DNA of 64,000 nt from assembly GCA_019915015.1 (NCBI GenBank), contig JAHBBC010000031.1:62001-126000 (forward strand). Reading direction: 5' to 3'. A program made the translations under genes and the position numbers. Below, piece by piece: positions 20,801 through 32,656 of this stretch. The DNA comes from Auriscalpium vulgare (taxonomy: Eukaryota; Basidiomycota; Agaricomycetes; Russulales; Auriscalpiaceae). How positions within the stretch are numbered: position 1 is the stretch's first letter; the number at the start of each line of letters is the position of its first letter. The notes under the pieces are model-generated. The model ran no database searches. It saw only the letters and a program-made list of their open reading frames with translations, and was not told the DNA's origin.

Positions 20801-23800
20801 TTATCAGTCAATTGTATCAATGCAATCTTGTAAACACTGACTGGAGTGTCCGTTCTGCGGGTACGGGTAGCACATTCATCATGGATTCATATGCTCGCGG
20901 GCTTAAGACGTGGATAATTTGCGCCCACTCCAATGTCATGGCTGAATATCGCATGCCGTTCAAAGGGACACCTCGTTCTTCTAAATCTTTCTTCTTGACG
21001 AGATCGTTCATCAAGGCGACAAACAAGGAATTGCCATGCTTGCCCTCGATAACGCCTCTTGCGAAGACTAGGCATGCACTATGAGGGTTCTGTGCAGACA
21101 ATGATCAGAAGCTGTAACGTGGGGATACTATGAACTTGAAGCTACTGACATCTTCGTATGCCTCCAGAAGAGGTGCAAGGTCGGGATGAGTAAGAGCATA
21201 TCGATGGAGGGCCTGTATGTCGTCTTTCTGAGCATGATTGGGGGTGAAGCGGCGATTCTTAGGCTCGGGGACTGGCTTGCGAGTCGCATTCTGGAATACG
21301 TGGACATGCAGCAGAGCGAGGCAGTTGACACAAGTAACATCCTCAGTTGACTCTTCCGGCACCCTTACAGTGCGAAGACAATCTGTCGCAAGGACATGAA
21401 GGGGAGGCGACCGATAGTTCTTCCACTGCCACCGATGCTCTTGCTCCGTGTCGACTACTTGCTTTCTGGCCTTATCCAACGAACGATAATCTGGTGCCGA
21501 ATACAACTCTAACGCCAAATCGGCGAGGGAAGGCCCGCCGCCCCCGCCGTATGGTGTGCGCTCCAAATATTGACGCACACGAGCGTATTTTGCTGCGCGA
21601 AGTCCGAAACAAGGACGATCTATCATTCTCGGAGCGGGGGCCTGCGTCGATGAGGTTGATGCCCAGATGTGGCCCAGTGTATGTGATCGCATTGTGCCCT
21701 TGCAAACTTTCTGGTGCTGTTTGAATGCCTTGGTGTGATACGCCCCAGTCATAAGCATGTACTTGTTGCATCGAGAGCATCGGACCTTCCGAACATCGTC
21801 TAGACAGAACTCGGCCATGTCGTCAAGCGCAAGGATTTTCTCCTTGAATTTGGTATACGCCTTTGAGTTGTCGTCCCTACCGCGTTTGACGAAGGAATTG
21901 GCCAGGCGCGTGCTGATTGCTCCAGACGATGGCCCAACATCAGCGCTTGCGGTGCTTGCAGACACGGTAGCAATGACATCCTTATTCTTTCCCTTGGGCG
22001 CGAAGAACGGATGAATGGGCCCAGGGACAGTGCGTGTGCGTTTTGCAGGATGGATAGGCGCCTGAGCCTCTGAGTCGTGGTCAGATTGAGCGCTTGTTGC
22101 TTCACTCGCGCTCGCAGCCGTCTTGTCGTCTGCGCTCGAGCTCCCTTTCCTCCGCCTTTTCAGTAAGCCCCGCGCAGCCTTCAGTGTCGTCCCAATGGAA
22201 CTGATGATCTTCTTAGATGCCCTTGACAGTCGACTTCCATCGGATGCGCAATCCTCCGCCTCACTTCCCACCGACGACACCCTTCTTGACGACATTGACG
22301 CAGCATCAGAAGTCCCATTTTCCAAATGGCTTCTCCATTCTGTGATACTGCCAGGCCCATCCTGGTCCAGCATTCCACCACGCGGAACTGGTGGGAGATC
22401 ATCGTCGACAGTGGATGGAGAGAGCAACGACCGGCCGTATGCGCAGCTGGTATCGGTGGTATCGGGCATAGGTATGTCGTCGCAGTCGCTGTCATAGCCA
22501 CTAGCAGATGCAAGTACTGAATATGATGATGTAGGAGAAGGTGGCATTGACAGAGGTGGAATTGACGGATCGTATTTGCTGCCTTCGTCCATGTCTCCGC
22601 GTCGCCCCATCTGCTTTTCTTCCACCTCTGGACTGAATCCTTCAAGTAGACATTCAGCATCTCTGGTCGACTCGCCGGGTTCGGAAGCTTGAGGATTTAG
22701 AAGGTGGGCCATCCCGCGAGGGATATGATGCGCAACAGGCTCATCGCGTCCGGCGCCGCCTGTCACAGCATCAGACCGTCGCTGATGACTTGATACCTGC
22801 GCAGAGCACCTGAGTATCGTCGTCCTCATGTCGCTAATGAGCAAAATATAGCGTACCGATTGAATATGGTCGGCAGCGAGCCTCTCGAACCACGCCAACC
22901 GTTCGACGTGGCGCCTTGAATCATCCCAAAGCTGCCAGCCCAGTGTTTCGTGTGCGACCGCATTCACGGCGATCACGCCACACGATACGTGATCTGTCTG
23001 TCTCGCTGTCGTAAGCGACTGTCCCTCCCACTTGTACTCAATGCCGAATTTGACACGCGTCCACCAGAGCAATTTCTTCTCGATGTCTTTAGGCAGGCGC
23101 AGTCCCTGATGGTAAAGGCCGTCGCCTTGTTTCACAGGAATGGTAAGATTGCATTCCCATTGGCGACATAGTAACGTACTCACCATAGGATATTGTTTCC
23201 GCTTGACCGTCGATCTTCACGACAACAAAATGCTTGTATTTGGCGAGGAAAACAGGGAAGAGGAGTACCTTCCTATGGGTGCGCAGATCGTCTTCAATTC
23301 TCTTGAGGTAACGAGGTGAGTCGGGGAACAGGTCTTCTATTACTGTGATCTTTGAAATTGCATTCCAGAACTCGTGTCCGGCGATCTCGAAGTTGTTGGC
23401 AATTCCTGGCGTGCTCCGAACGCGGCTTCTCAACCACATGAGCATCATGTCAACGATGGTGTCGGTGAGAAGGCCGTCTGATAACAGCGGAGCAAGGGCT
23501 GATGTTGTCGTAAATGTGGCGGCACCGGGTATCATGAGTTGCTGGCGCCAGGGAAGCGAGTGGATAAGAGCAACAGTGCGTTCGCTTTCCATAGAACCGT
23601 CAGCGACTTGTAGCAGCCACCGCACGCTCGCCGTCCACGTCTCCTGTGCCAGGAGGACCGTACGCATCCGTTGCCAGTAAGTGATCATCCACAGCGGGGA
23701 TGCACCACTTGCATATCGTGGGTCCATGATTGATTGTGCGCCATCCAGGATGGCCTGCGGTGCGAGTGCAGCAAGCTTGTCCACGAAGGCATCCGTAGGA

Positions 23801-24117
23801 AGGCTTCGTGATTTTGTAAGTGTGGTTATGGGGAAGACTGCCACGTCATGGCTAAAAACAGCTTTGGTTGAGGGGTGTATGAGCTGCTGATCGCGACGAG
23901 GGAGTGGTGTAGATACGAAGGAATGAACATCCTCGGTGCCGCTGGGGAGCAAAGAAGTCTCGGGAGCGTTGGGAATCCTGAGGAGCTGCTCGATGTAGGC
24001 CAGCAGCTCCGGCGGTGGGTTCTGGGGATAGCTTTTGCCTTGCGAGATCCATAATTCGGGACGGAACATAGGTATTTCATCGTCGTTGTAGATTGTGATG
24101 GACTCATCCATTGGCAC
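17847..24117 (-). CDS. Ulp1-like protease / zinc finger / P-element-like transposase fusion
   Basis: Eight exons (24117-23184, 23125-21150, 21089-20842, 20789-20516, 20463-19046, 18981-18477, 18423-18264, 18214-17847) join in frame to about 1960 aa. Residues about 250-385 resemble a C48/Ulp1 SUMO-protease core: His296 in KHFVVVKID, Asp313 after SYG and Cys360 in TDHVSCGVIAVN. The first intron falls between His and Asp. A Ser-rich, basic linker follows, then a C-x2-C...H...C zinc-finger segment near residue 761. The transposase core shows GLACDD (about 1093), SYAADG (about 1200), LIQDSNH plus TYRNN (about 1253) and STEVCEHVFG (about 1427-1430), in the order and context of P-element/THAP9 D-D-D-E enzymes. 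It should excise and integrate the element in the nucleus; the protease role is unknown. A 60-nt in-frame segment near 22796-22855 may be an additional intron. Confidence 0.8.
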
Positions 24118-24437
24118 GATGCCGGGATGGCTGCGAGGGTGATGCGCTGCACAGAAGAAGCAGGTTCGGTCCGAGGCGTTGTCGTAGAATGTCGTACGCA
24201 GCAGGCCACGTAAATTTCTACCTAATGTCTCAACTTGTACGAATTATACCGGTAATTATGGGGTCAAAATCTTCTGCCGCCAGTACTTAGTCCAACTACC
24301 TCTGTGATCAGACATCGGTTCACCGCGCCCCTAACTACCACCATCAGGATCATACTTTTGCCCCAAATTCTAGCCCCCAGCTACCTCAGACCCCTCAGAG
24401 CTTCCGGCGCAAAGCGCCGTCTAGCTACCGTGCGAAA

Positions 24438-24469
24438 ATCATACCCCTGGCGTGAGTTACGGGGGTCCT
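24438..24469 (-). repeat. Terminal inverted repeat of copy 2, gene 5' side
   Basis: It corresponds to the left end (972-1003) of copy 1, including the C variant at position 18, and ends directly before the target duplication. Confidence 0.95.
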
Positions 24470-24477
24470 GCTTGTCC
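24470..24477. repeat. Right target-site duplication of transposon copy 2
   Basis: This is an exact copy of GCTTGTCC at 17600-17607. Confidence 0.95.
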
Positions 24478-24561
24478 TCTCCGTCCAACGTTCGTGGTGG
24501 TCTGTCTTCCCCCATCCGGGAAGCACCCCACATCTACCTCAACTCCCTGCTTGGTAGCACC

Positions 24562-26657
24562 ATGGCGACCCGCGGCGCAACCCAGTCGACACCTGCGGCC
24601 CCCACGCCCAAGCGCACATCCAAGTCGGCGTCGTCGCAGTCGCTCAACCACTTGCTCAACTTCACGCTTCCGCCGCGGCAAACTCAGATACAGAGTCTTC
24701 CGCGCCGAAGTCGCCGCAATGGCCCCCAGTACGGTGTCTGGAACAAGGAGAGTGCGTACCGCATCCCGCTTTATCCCCACCCTTTCCAACTCATCCGATC
24801 GCACGCTGCGCCGTCTCAGGGTTTGTCAACGCACAATATAGATTCGTGATGAACCCGCTGGGCGACTACACTGTACACTTTGCCGATCCCGACATGTGCG
24901 CGATGCAGTTCTGCCTTATCTCAGCTCTGGACTGACTGTGGTCGCAGTTTCTTCCAATGGCATGATATCCTGCAAGTCATCATTCCCCGCAACTCTGCTC
25001 TGGCCTCTGCTGCGGGCGGTGGGGACAGTTTAGCGCAGGAGGAGGGGCACACCACCTGTCCTATATGTCTATCTCCCCCAACCGCCCCCCGCATGACAAA
25101 GTGTGGACATGTCCGTATCGTTGGGACGTTGTTCTTGCATATTACCGTTCTCACGTGCGATATCTGCAGGTATTCTGCTTCCCTTGTATCCTGCACTACC
25201 TCAACACGTCGGATAACCTCAAGTGGGTTCGATGCCCGATCTGCTTCGACTCGGTCAACGAGAAGCAACTGAAGAGTGTCCACTGGTTCGATCCGCCTGC
25301 ACAGCCGGAGAATGAGCCAGAGATCCCTCGCGCATCGTCCTCGGCGGTGTCTGCAGACGCATGTGCAGCCTCTGCGCCTCGTCCAGGGTCTATGCTTCGC
25401 ATGCGTTTGATGCAGCGACCCCAGATCACAACACTGGCCCTGCCCCGCTCGCCCACGTGGCCCTCCGATCTTCTTCCTCCCCACCAGGCGCCCTTTCACT
25501 TCTTGCCTGACGTTTACATGTTCTCCAAGTTCATGCTGGCCACACCTCAGTATCTCGTGGAGAATCTGAGCCAGGATCTTAACGAGCTGGCGGAAGAGAG
25601 GCGTACTCTGACTGCCATGGGTGATATTCTCGGCTTATCCTTTGTGGACGCGGCGGAGGCGAAGCTGAAGGCACAAATCGCGAAGGCAGAGGCGCTGGAC
25701 ACGGAGCCGCTTCGGGACGCCATTGACAGAGCCCTGTTGCTCGAACACGAGATCCGCGCCCGTGTCTCGCATCACGAACGGCGCAGATTGGGGCAGGCGT
25801 CGACAAGCGATTCTGAGCCCGTCGACACCCCCGACGCATACCTTTCAGCGCGACAGTCTCCAGCGACCCCACCTACACCGGCCCGAGCTCCGAAGCAGCG
25901 CAAGAACGTCAACCCGCCGCCGCACTCGACCTCAACGTACTACTACTACCAGGCTGCCTCTGGCATGCCGATTTTCCTCCCTCCACTGGAGATCAAGATT
26001 CTTAATGCGCACTTCCAGGGCTATGCGTCCTTCCCTGACACCATCACAGTGCGCGTGGAGTCGATCGATGAGGGCTCAGTGGATGACGACCTGCGCAAGC
26101 GTTGCAAGTACCTTGCACACATCCCCGAAGGTGCAGACGTGGTATTCACGGAGGCGGACCTGAGCGGTGTCGTCGGCGCCGAGGGCCTGCGCGCTTTTGA
26201 GGGTGCTCTCAAGGCGCGCCGCGCGAAGCGCAAGGAGAAGGGCCGCAAGGACGACCGTGCCCGCGCCCGGGCGGAGGAGCGGGAGCGGGAGAAGCTGTCT
26301 CGCGAGTACCCTGCCCACCAAGCGCACTTCGGGCTTGGTTTCACTGTGGGCGCCGACGCTGGGCCGGGTATCTTTGGCGCTGATAACGTCGAGGAGCCCA
26401 CGGAGCGGGAGCACGAGCCGCCGGCCCCGCCGCCAAGCGGGGCCTGGGGTGCGCGCAGTTTTGCCTCGACCTTGCACGCCGCGGCACCCATGCGCACGGC
26501 TACGCGACCGCGCACACGCGAGGTGGAGGAAGACTGGGACGTGGACGCGGCGTGGCACGAGCTCGAGCAGCGCACCGCGGGTGGGGGAGGTGGTGGGAGG
26601 CGGAAGAAGGGGAACAAGATGGTGGTGCTGGGAAGCGGGCCTGGGAGGAGGCGGTAA
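24562..26657 (+). CDS. MAG2/RNF10-like RING-type E3 ubiquitin ligase
   Basis: There are four exons, 24562-24751, 24820-24895, 24948-25110 and 25170-26657, giving 638 aa. The start is the ATG giving MATRGATQSTP. A conserved block reads PRRSRRNGPQYGVWNKE, then FVNAQYRFVM and DYTVHFADPD, as in RNF10 and yeast Mag2. A C3HC4 RING follows at about residues 125-170: CPICLSPP, CGHVFCFPCILHYL (split by intron 3 after His) and CPICFD. The C-terminal half is charged, with an Arg/Glu-rich helix (RARARAEERERE) and a Gly-rich tail. Family members ubiquitinate ribosomal proteins during translation stress; the substrate here is inferred by homology. Transposon copy 2 ends 92 bp upstream of the start codon, so the promoter is displaced or lies inside the element. 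Confidence 0.88.
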
Positions 26658-27055
26658 GGTGAGGTGGGTGGTAGGACATATATCTAGTTGTTGTCGGAAG
26701 CGCGGCAATAATGTGTAGCATTAGTTAACTGCAATTGACGAGCTCGAGCATTGAGTGTTGTACTACAGTAATTGTCGGCAGCTAACTTAGCGTCTGGGCG
26801 CTCGGTGTATCTGACATCAATATGCCAGGCAGTCGTTTCGAGTCAAGCTTGAGAAGCCTTGAGACAAGCATCTCTGTTACACCTGTATGACTAAGCACCT
26901 GGCGGCGGAGTCCGAGTCCGAGTCGATGCTGGCAGCGACGGCTCCGTTTCTTGACTCAAACTACACTCTGCGCTGGAAATATAGACCTGATGGGTCGCAG
27001 GCTCTGCCAATAACCTTGTCCTCTGATCCATCCCTGCAGTCCGATAGAAAGCTAG
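26658..27055. other. Intergenic stretch between RNF10-like and helicase genes
   Basis: About 400 bp hold the 3' end of the RNF10-like gene and the probable promoter of the helicase gene. I see nothing else. Confidence 0.45.
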
Positions 27056-30000
27056 ATGCCCCCTCGCAAAGGAATCGTCAAGTCAGGCAATGCCGGAAAT
27101 TCCGCTAAACCCAGCGCTGCTCTCGCACCTGCCAGTACAGCGCCCGACGCTGGTCCGAAGCCGCTTTTCCCTCCTGGGTCGAAGTATCCTCTCAGTCTGC
27201 TTCAAGAGAGGTACGTGTTCGTTTGTTTGCCTGAAGCTCTTTGTCTGAAAATAAAAAAAGGTGTCAGAAGAATGGATGGGAGAAGCCTAATGTCGACACG
27301 GTTCGTCCGATTTGGACAACAGCCATCGCGCGCTATGCTAACCTCATACAATGCAGAGGAGGCACGGTGACGGTTTTTCTTTCGTCGTGACTCTGAGCCG
27401 ACTTGTCCACAACAAGCAAACCGGTCAAGAGCGCCAATCCGTCCGCCTAGAGCCTCATCCTCCGTATTCGTCACCCACGGCCATCGAGGCACGCCATTGG
27501 GGTGCCACGTACGCTCTCTATCGTGTTCGTCTGCATCAACTCGTCGCCAACGCCGTAGATTTGACAATGTAGCAACCGTGCCACCCACTCACAGTTTTGC
27601 AATGGCATTCAGCTTAATCGCGTTCTTCCCCAGGGTCCACGTGAATACTGGAATGAGCTCGCTGCGGAGCATAAAGCTGCACCGACGCACCAGGCGTGGA
27701 TGTACGAGGCTGATCCGTTTGCGGCGCGCAAAGGTGTGGATGATCGACAGGACAAAGTGGTGAAGAAGAAAGCGGAGGTTCTCGAGGCGAAGAGTTCGGG
27801 ACAGTCGTCTCCCGCGTCGAACGAGTTCTCGAGCGCGCCAGAGGTGAAGATGGCGACCGATCTGCGCGACCTAGTTGAAAGTGCGATCAAGAAGGTACTG
27901 CATCTCTTTCGTTATACGTCTGTTTGAGGCTGACTTCGCCAGACCATGGCTGCGTATCCGGAGACAGAGGAGGACGCTGCTCTGACTCTATCTGAGGACA
28001 GCATTCTTGCCATCCGGCAGCAGCTGGAGAATCTCGGTTTCAAGCCCGCGCAGGTCCGCAGCGCCATCACGTTCCTCTCCCGACCTTCTGCTCTCACATC
28101 CAACCTCCTACGTTCCGCGAGCCCCCTCGATGCCTGCATCGAATACCTCATTTTACACATTCCCGAAGTCGACCTTCCGCAGCGCTTCCTTCCTGCCAAT
28201 AACACGTCCAACCCGTTCGTCACGAGCATCCACAGCGGAGAGGATAGCCTCGAGAAGCGCTGGATTGAGGAGCGCGCAATCAAGCTGGCGGGCTTCCCCG
28301 CACATGTCGTCAGGGAATGCACCGCGAAGACAGAACTCCTGGAAGACTGGTCTCTACTTGTCGCTGCCCTCAACAGGCGCCTCATTGGCGCGGACTGGCA
28401 GTCGGTCTCCAAACAACCCTTGGACGATGAGCCGGACGAGAAGATCGGCGAGGAAGACATCGCGTCTATGGGCGCTTTATACTTGGACGAACGCACGCTG
28501 CAGATGCCTCTGTTCTCCGCTCCGATTCAGCTCAATTTTGTCATCCCTCCGGACTATGTTTATAACAGCTCTACGCGCCCGCCGCCGATGTATGTCACTT
28601 CGCCCTCGGTCCCTGCCTACGTTCGCTTGCACCTCTTAGCCCGACTTCTCGAGGCCTTCGAGCAGGGAGAAATCGCCGAGTCTGGCCATGGAATCTGCCT
28701 AGGCGCTATGACTGTGCTCGAGGAGCAATGGAGCATCGTCGAGGACGAAGGTCCTCCGGATATGTTTGCTGCGCTGAAGCACCTCATGCCGGCCAAACCT
28801 GCCGTTGATGACCCTCACACTGTCTCTGAGACTATGGACGTCAAGATGGGGAGGAAGAAGAGGTTTGGTCCGCGACGCCGAGATCCGCGATCGAATGCAC
28901 AAATTAAAGTAGATTTTGAGGCTTTGCAGAAGAACTCTAAATGGGAGGAGATGCAGTCCGTACGGCAGAGGTTGCCCGCGTTCAAATCACACGGCGAGTT
29001 CCTGTCCATGCTGGACAGATCTCGCGTCGTAATCGTCGTTGGAGAAACTGGTCAGTCGTAATACTGAGTCAACCGCAATCCATACTGAATATATATCAAT
29101 AGGCTCCGGGAAGACCACTCAGCGTAAGTCAAGCTCCGTTGCCGAAAAGATCACCATGAGTGACCTTGAGCATCCCAGTCCCGCAGTTTATATTGGGTTC
29201 TCTCATCACTCGCGGGCAAGGGTCGACGGCAAACATCCTCATCACCCAGCCCAGGCGAATCTCCGCCATCTCCGTCTCCGCTCGCGTCCACGCTGAGCGT
29301 ATGAACGACGGCTCAGTCGGATACTCCATTCGCGGTGAGAGCAAGCAGACAGACAAGACAAAACTTCTTTTTTGTACGACTGGTGTCTTGCTGCGCCGCC
29401 TCAGCACCGGGGATCAATTTTCCGACGTTTCACACGTCGTTGTTGATGAGGTGTGTAACACTACACTCTAGAAGTCAGGAAAGCTGTATCGATTACTTGG
29501 ACTTAGGTCCACGAGCGTTCCGTAGATGGCGACTTCCTGTTGCTGGAACTGAAGGAGCTCCTGCTAGTCAATCCTTTGCTGAAGGTTGTCCTCATGTCTG
29601 CCACTATCAACCATGAGACGTTCGTCCAGTACTTCAACGGCGCCCCCTTGCTCACCATACCCGGGTTTACGCACCCTGTCACGGACAAGTTTGTCTTTGC
29701 TTGCATATAACGTTGCTCGCCACTCATCTGAGGATGCAGATACCTTGAAGAAGTGATGCCACACCTCGACTATCGCCCTGCAGTGGGGAAGATAGGCAAG
29801 CGAAGAGATGACGATGACGAGGACTACGCCGGGCTGGACCACCGGACGACCTCAGCGGTGCAGGCTGTCATCCGCTCAGACCGAGTCGACTTCTCCGTGA
29901 GTTACGATGCCTGAACAGAGCCATTTCTTTTCTGACACTCGCCTGCGCGCAGCTCGTCGCAGCCGTTGTGAACTATATCATCTCCACCGCAGACAAGAAG

Positions 30001-32082
30001 GGAGGCATCCTCGTCTTCTTACCCGGTGTGCAGGAAATAAGGCAGTGTATAGATCTCCTGCGGTCTTCTCCCAAAGCCGGTCAGGCCGCCATATTTCCTC
30101 TACACGCCAATCTATCGAGCGACGAACAGCGCGCCGTCTTTGCCTCGACACCAAAGTGGAAGATTGTCGTCGCCACCAACGTAGCTGAAGTGAGTCTGTG
30201 CATATATCATCACCGCCCACCCTCTTCCTGACGCGTGTCATCTCAGACCTCTATCACAATCGACGACATCGTGTACGTTGTCGACGCGGGGAAGGTCAAG
30301 GAAACCCAGTACGACACCGACAGCGGGCTCACAAAGCTCGTCGAACAATGGGTCACCCGCGCGGCTGCCCGCCAGCGGCGTGGACGCGCGGGCCGCACAC
30401 AGCCAGGCATCTGCTACAAACTCTATACACGCGCGCAGGAACGCAAGTGGCCTGCGTTCCCGAAGCCCGAGATTCTGCGCGTACCGTTGGAGAGTATCTG
30501 CCTGACGGTGAAGTCCGCCAAAGAGCACGAAGATGTTAAAGTCGGTGCTGTCTCAGAGTCAGCCCCTGGAGGAGGCTGATGGAGTTTGCGCAGAAATTCT
30601 TGAGCCGTGCTATTGACCCACCGGCTGTTGCAGCCATGGACAAGGCGCTAGAGATTTTAGAGGAGCTTGGGGCGATCGATGCAGAGGGAAATCTTACAGC
30701 ATTGGGTCGTCACATGGTGTGTATCATTGCCCTCCCTGCACCGAGGTATCCAAACCTTCTTGACAGGCGCTCTTGCCCGTCGACCTCAGGCTCGGAAAGG
30801 TGGGCACGCTGACCGCATCTTGTTCCTTGGAACTCACAAGCCCTCCAGATGCTAATTCTAGCAACTATCTTCCGGTGTTTGGATCCGATACTGACCATAG
30901 CCGCGTGTCTGTCTTCAAAGCCCGTCTTCTTGAATCCCCTAGACAAACGGGACGAAGCTAACAAGTACGTGCGCCTTGAATGTAGGGCATGAATACAACG
31001 CTGATTTCGCACAGGGCTCGCGCCAACTTCCTCGTTGACAAGAGTGATATCCTCACCGACGCGCACGCATACGACGAGTGCGCGCGTCTGCACGCCGACG
31101 GCAAGGGCCCTGGCTTCATTCGGAACTACTGCGAGGAGGTACCCAACCCTCCCTTCCCTCCCTACCAGAACCTTACCCGACCCAGAATTTCATCTCTGCC
31201 TCCACCATCCGCGACATCACGACGCTGCGCGGCGATCTGCACGCCGCGCTCACCGGTGCCGCCCTCCTTCCGCCCGCGCCGCCCAGCGCGCCAGCCCTGA
31301 ACACACACTCCGGCTCGACGCCGCTCCTCAAGGCACTGCTGCTCGCCGCACTTTATCCGCGCGTCGCTCGTATCGCGTTGCCGCGTGGCGCGCTCAAATT
31401 CGAGCAGCTTGCCGGCGGGACGGTGCAGCGCGAGGCGACCGCGAAGGAGTGGCGTGCAGCGGACATGCGCGGCGCTCGTGTGTGGATCCACCCCGCGAGC
31501 GCACTCTTCGCGGAGCGCGCGTGGCGCAGCGGCGTCGTCGTGTCGTTCGCGCGCGTCGAGACGGGACGCGTGTTCCTTCGCGACGTAACAGAGGTGTGTG
31601 GCACTCTCCTCTCCATCTTTGTTTCAATATATCTTTCGGCCATGCCCTGCATACGCGTCGCAACTTATCGCCCGCCGGCTCCCTGTTTCATGTCCGCCTT
31701 TTGTCTTAGCGGGATGCGCTGCTTATCTGTCGCATTGCTTGTCCTCTCACAGGTTCCGCTATACGCGCTGCTCCTCTTTGGCGGGAACATCCACGTAAAC
31801 CACATCGCCGGCGGGCTCACGATCGGCGGACGCGAGGGGTTCCTTCGGCTCAAGGCGTGGCCGCGCATCGGCATCCTCGTTCAACAGCTCCGGTGCGCGT
31901 CCCTCTTTTCAATGCCTCTTAAACGCTCATCTCGCTAACGATGCCTGCCATGTGTGCGTAGGCGGTTGTTGAACTCGGAGCTAATGCGCTCCGTAGAGGC
32001 CGGGCACGCGCTCGATGTCGGCAAGGAAAATGCCGTCGTCAGTGCGATGCTCGCGTTGTTGACGAGCGATGGGATGGCGTAG
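27056..32082 (+). CDS. DEAH/DExH-box RNA helicase of the DHX29/DHX57 (YLR419W) type
   Basis: This long gene has many introns; all junctions I checked keep frame. The N-terminus has an LLQERCQKNGWEKP motif joined over two short introns, then a UBA-like helix region (DSILAIRQQLENLGFKPAQV). The helicase motifs appear in order: motif I GETGSGKTTQ (an intron at 29052-29101 splits the second Gly codon and another follows TTQ), Ia TQPRR, II DEVH (an intron separates DE from VH), III SATI, V TNVAETSITIDD (intron between Glu and Thr) and VI QRRGRAGRTQPG. Ratchet/HA2 and OB-fold regions follow (LGRHMALLPVDLRLGK, FISASTIRDI). The stop is at 32080-32082. Relatives act in translation initiation or RNP remodelling. 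DHX57 versus DHX29 assignment is uncertain. Confidence 0.88.
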
Positions 32083-32656
32083 GGGCTTGGGTAGTTAGGG
32101 GCTGCGGGCACATGCGGGCACCTGCAGACAGACTGCAACAGTCCATCGACGTCCATTCTTTGCCGAATACGCTATCTATGACAATCCAGCTTGCAAAAGA
32201 GTCATTGATTATTTGTTCTTCTTCGATTATTGCCAATGCGAACGGTGCTATACAAAGCCCGCTTGGCTATCCAGCACAACTAACTAACTACTAAACCCGC
32301 CAGTCAGACAAAACAACGAAACCAACTGACCGAGCGATATACGACTATGTATCAGCACGACTAGCAATGTATGGATGGATGTGCACCACACACATCATAA
32401 ATAATTACCGACAGCGCAATTGGACAACAGAAAAAGAACGCACAAGGGAATGGAATGGATTGTAATATGCGATGCGAGGTATGGGCGGGGATGTGGGTAG
32501 ATGCAGTTGGAAGACAAGTGAACAGTGACGGAGGGGTGAGTGTATGCGGGATATGATGATACAGATGCGACAACGTCTAGTAGGAGGGCCTGCAGAAAAT
32601 TCTCAGCGCATGCTCTGTAACACCAAGCGCAGAGATGCTTACCTGACAAACGGTGG
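32083..32656. other. Convergent intergenic stretch
   Basis: This AT-richer, about 570-bp stretch lies between the stop of the plus-strand helicase and the stop of the minus-strand membrane protein. It should hold both 3' UTRs. No gene is seen. Confidence 0.5.

Larger units (their letters stand above)
17608..24469 (-). mobile_element. DNA transposon copy 2 (P-like, Ulp1-transposase), 6862 bp, intact
   Basis: This is a complete element in inverted orientation to copy 1, with 32-bp terminal inverted repeats and a perfect 8-bp target duplication (GCTTGTCC). Its target differs from that of copy 1, so the two arose by separate insertions, not by duplication of the region. The gene inside is open through all spliced exons, so this copy could be autonomous. 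It lies between the stop of the 592-aa gene and the start of the RNF10-like gene. Apparent identity to copy 1 points to very recent transposition. Confidence 0.94.

Noticed and set aside
17847..24117. Assignment to the KDZ/Zisupton superfamily because of the Ulp1 domain and 8-bp duplications
   Set aside because: The hallmark KDZ motifs and Cys clusters I know are absent, and the catalytic order and spacing fit P-element/THAP9 enzymes better. It remains the main alternative and needs a structure-based search.
972..24469. Treating the two 6.86-kb repeats as a segmental duplication of host genes
   Set aside because: Each copy has its own perfect and different 8-bp target duplication and terminal inverted repeats, so they are separate transposon insertions.
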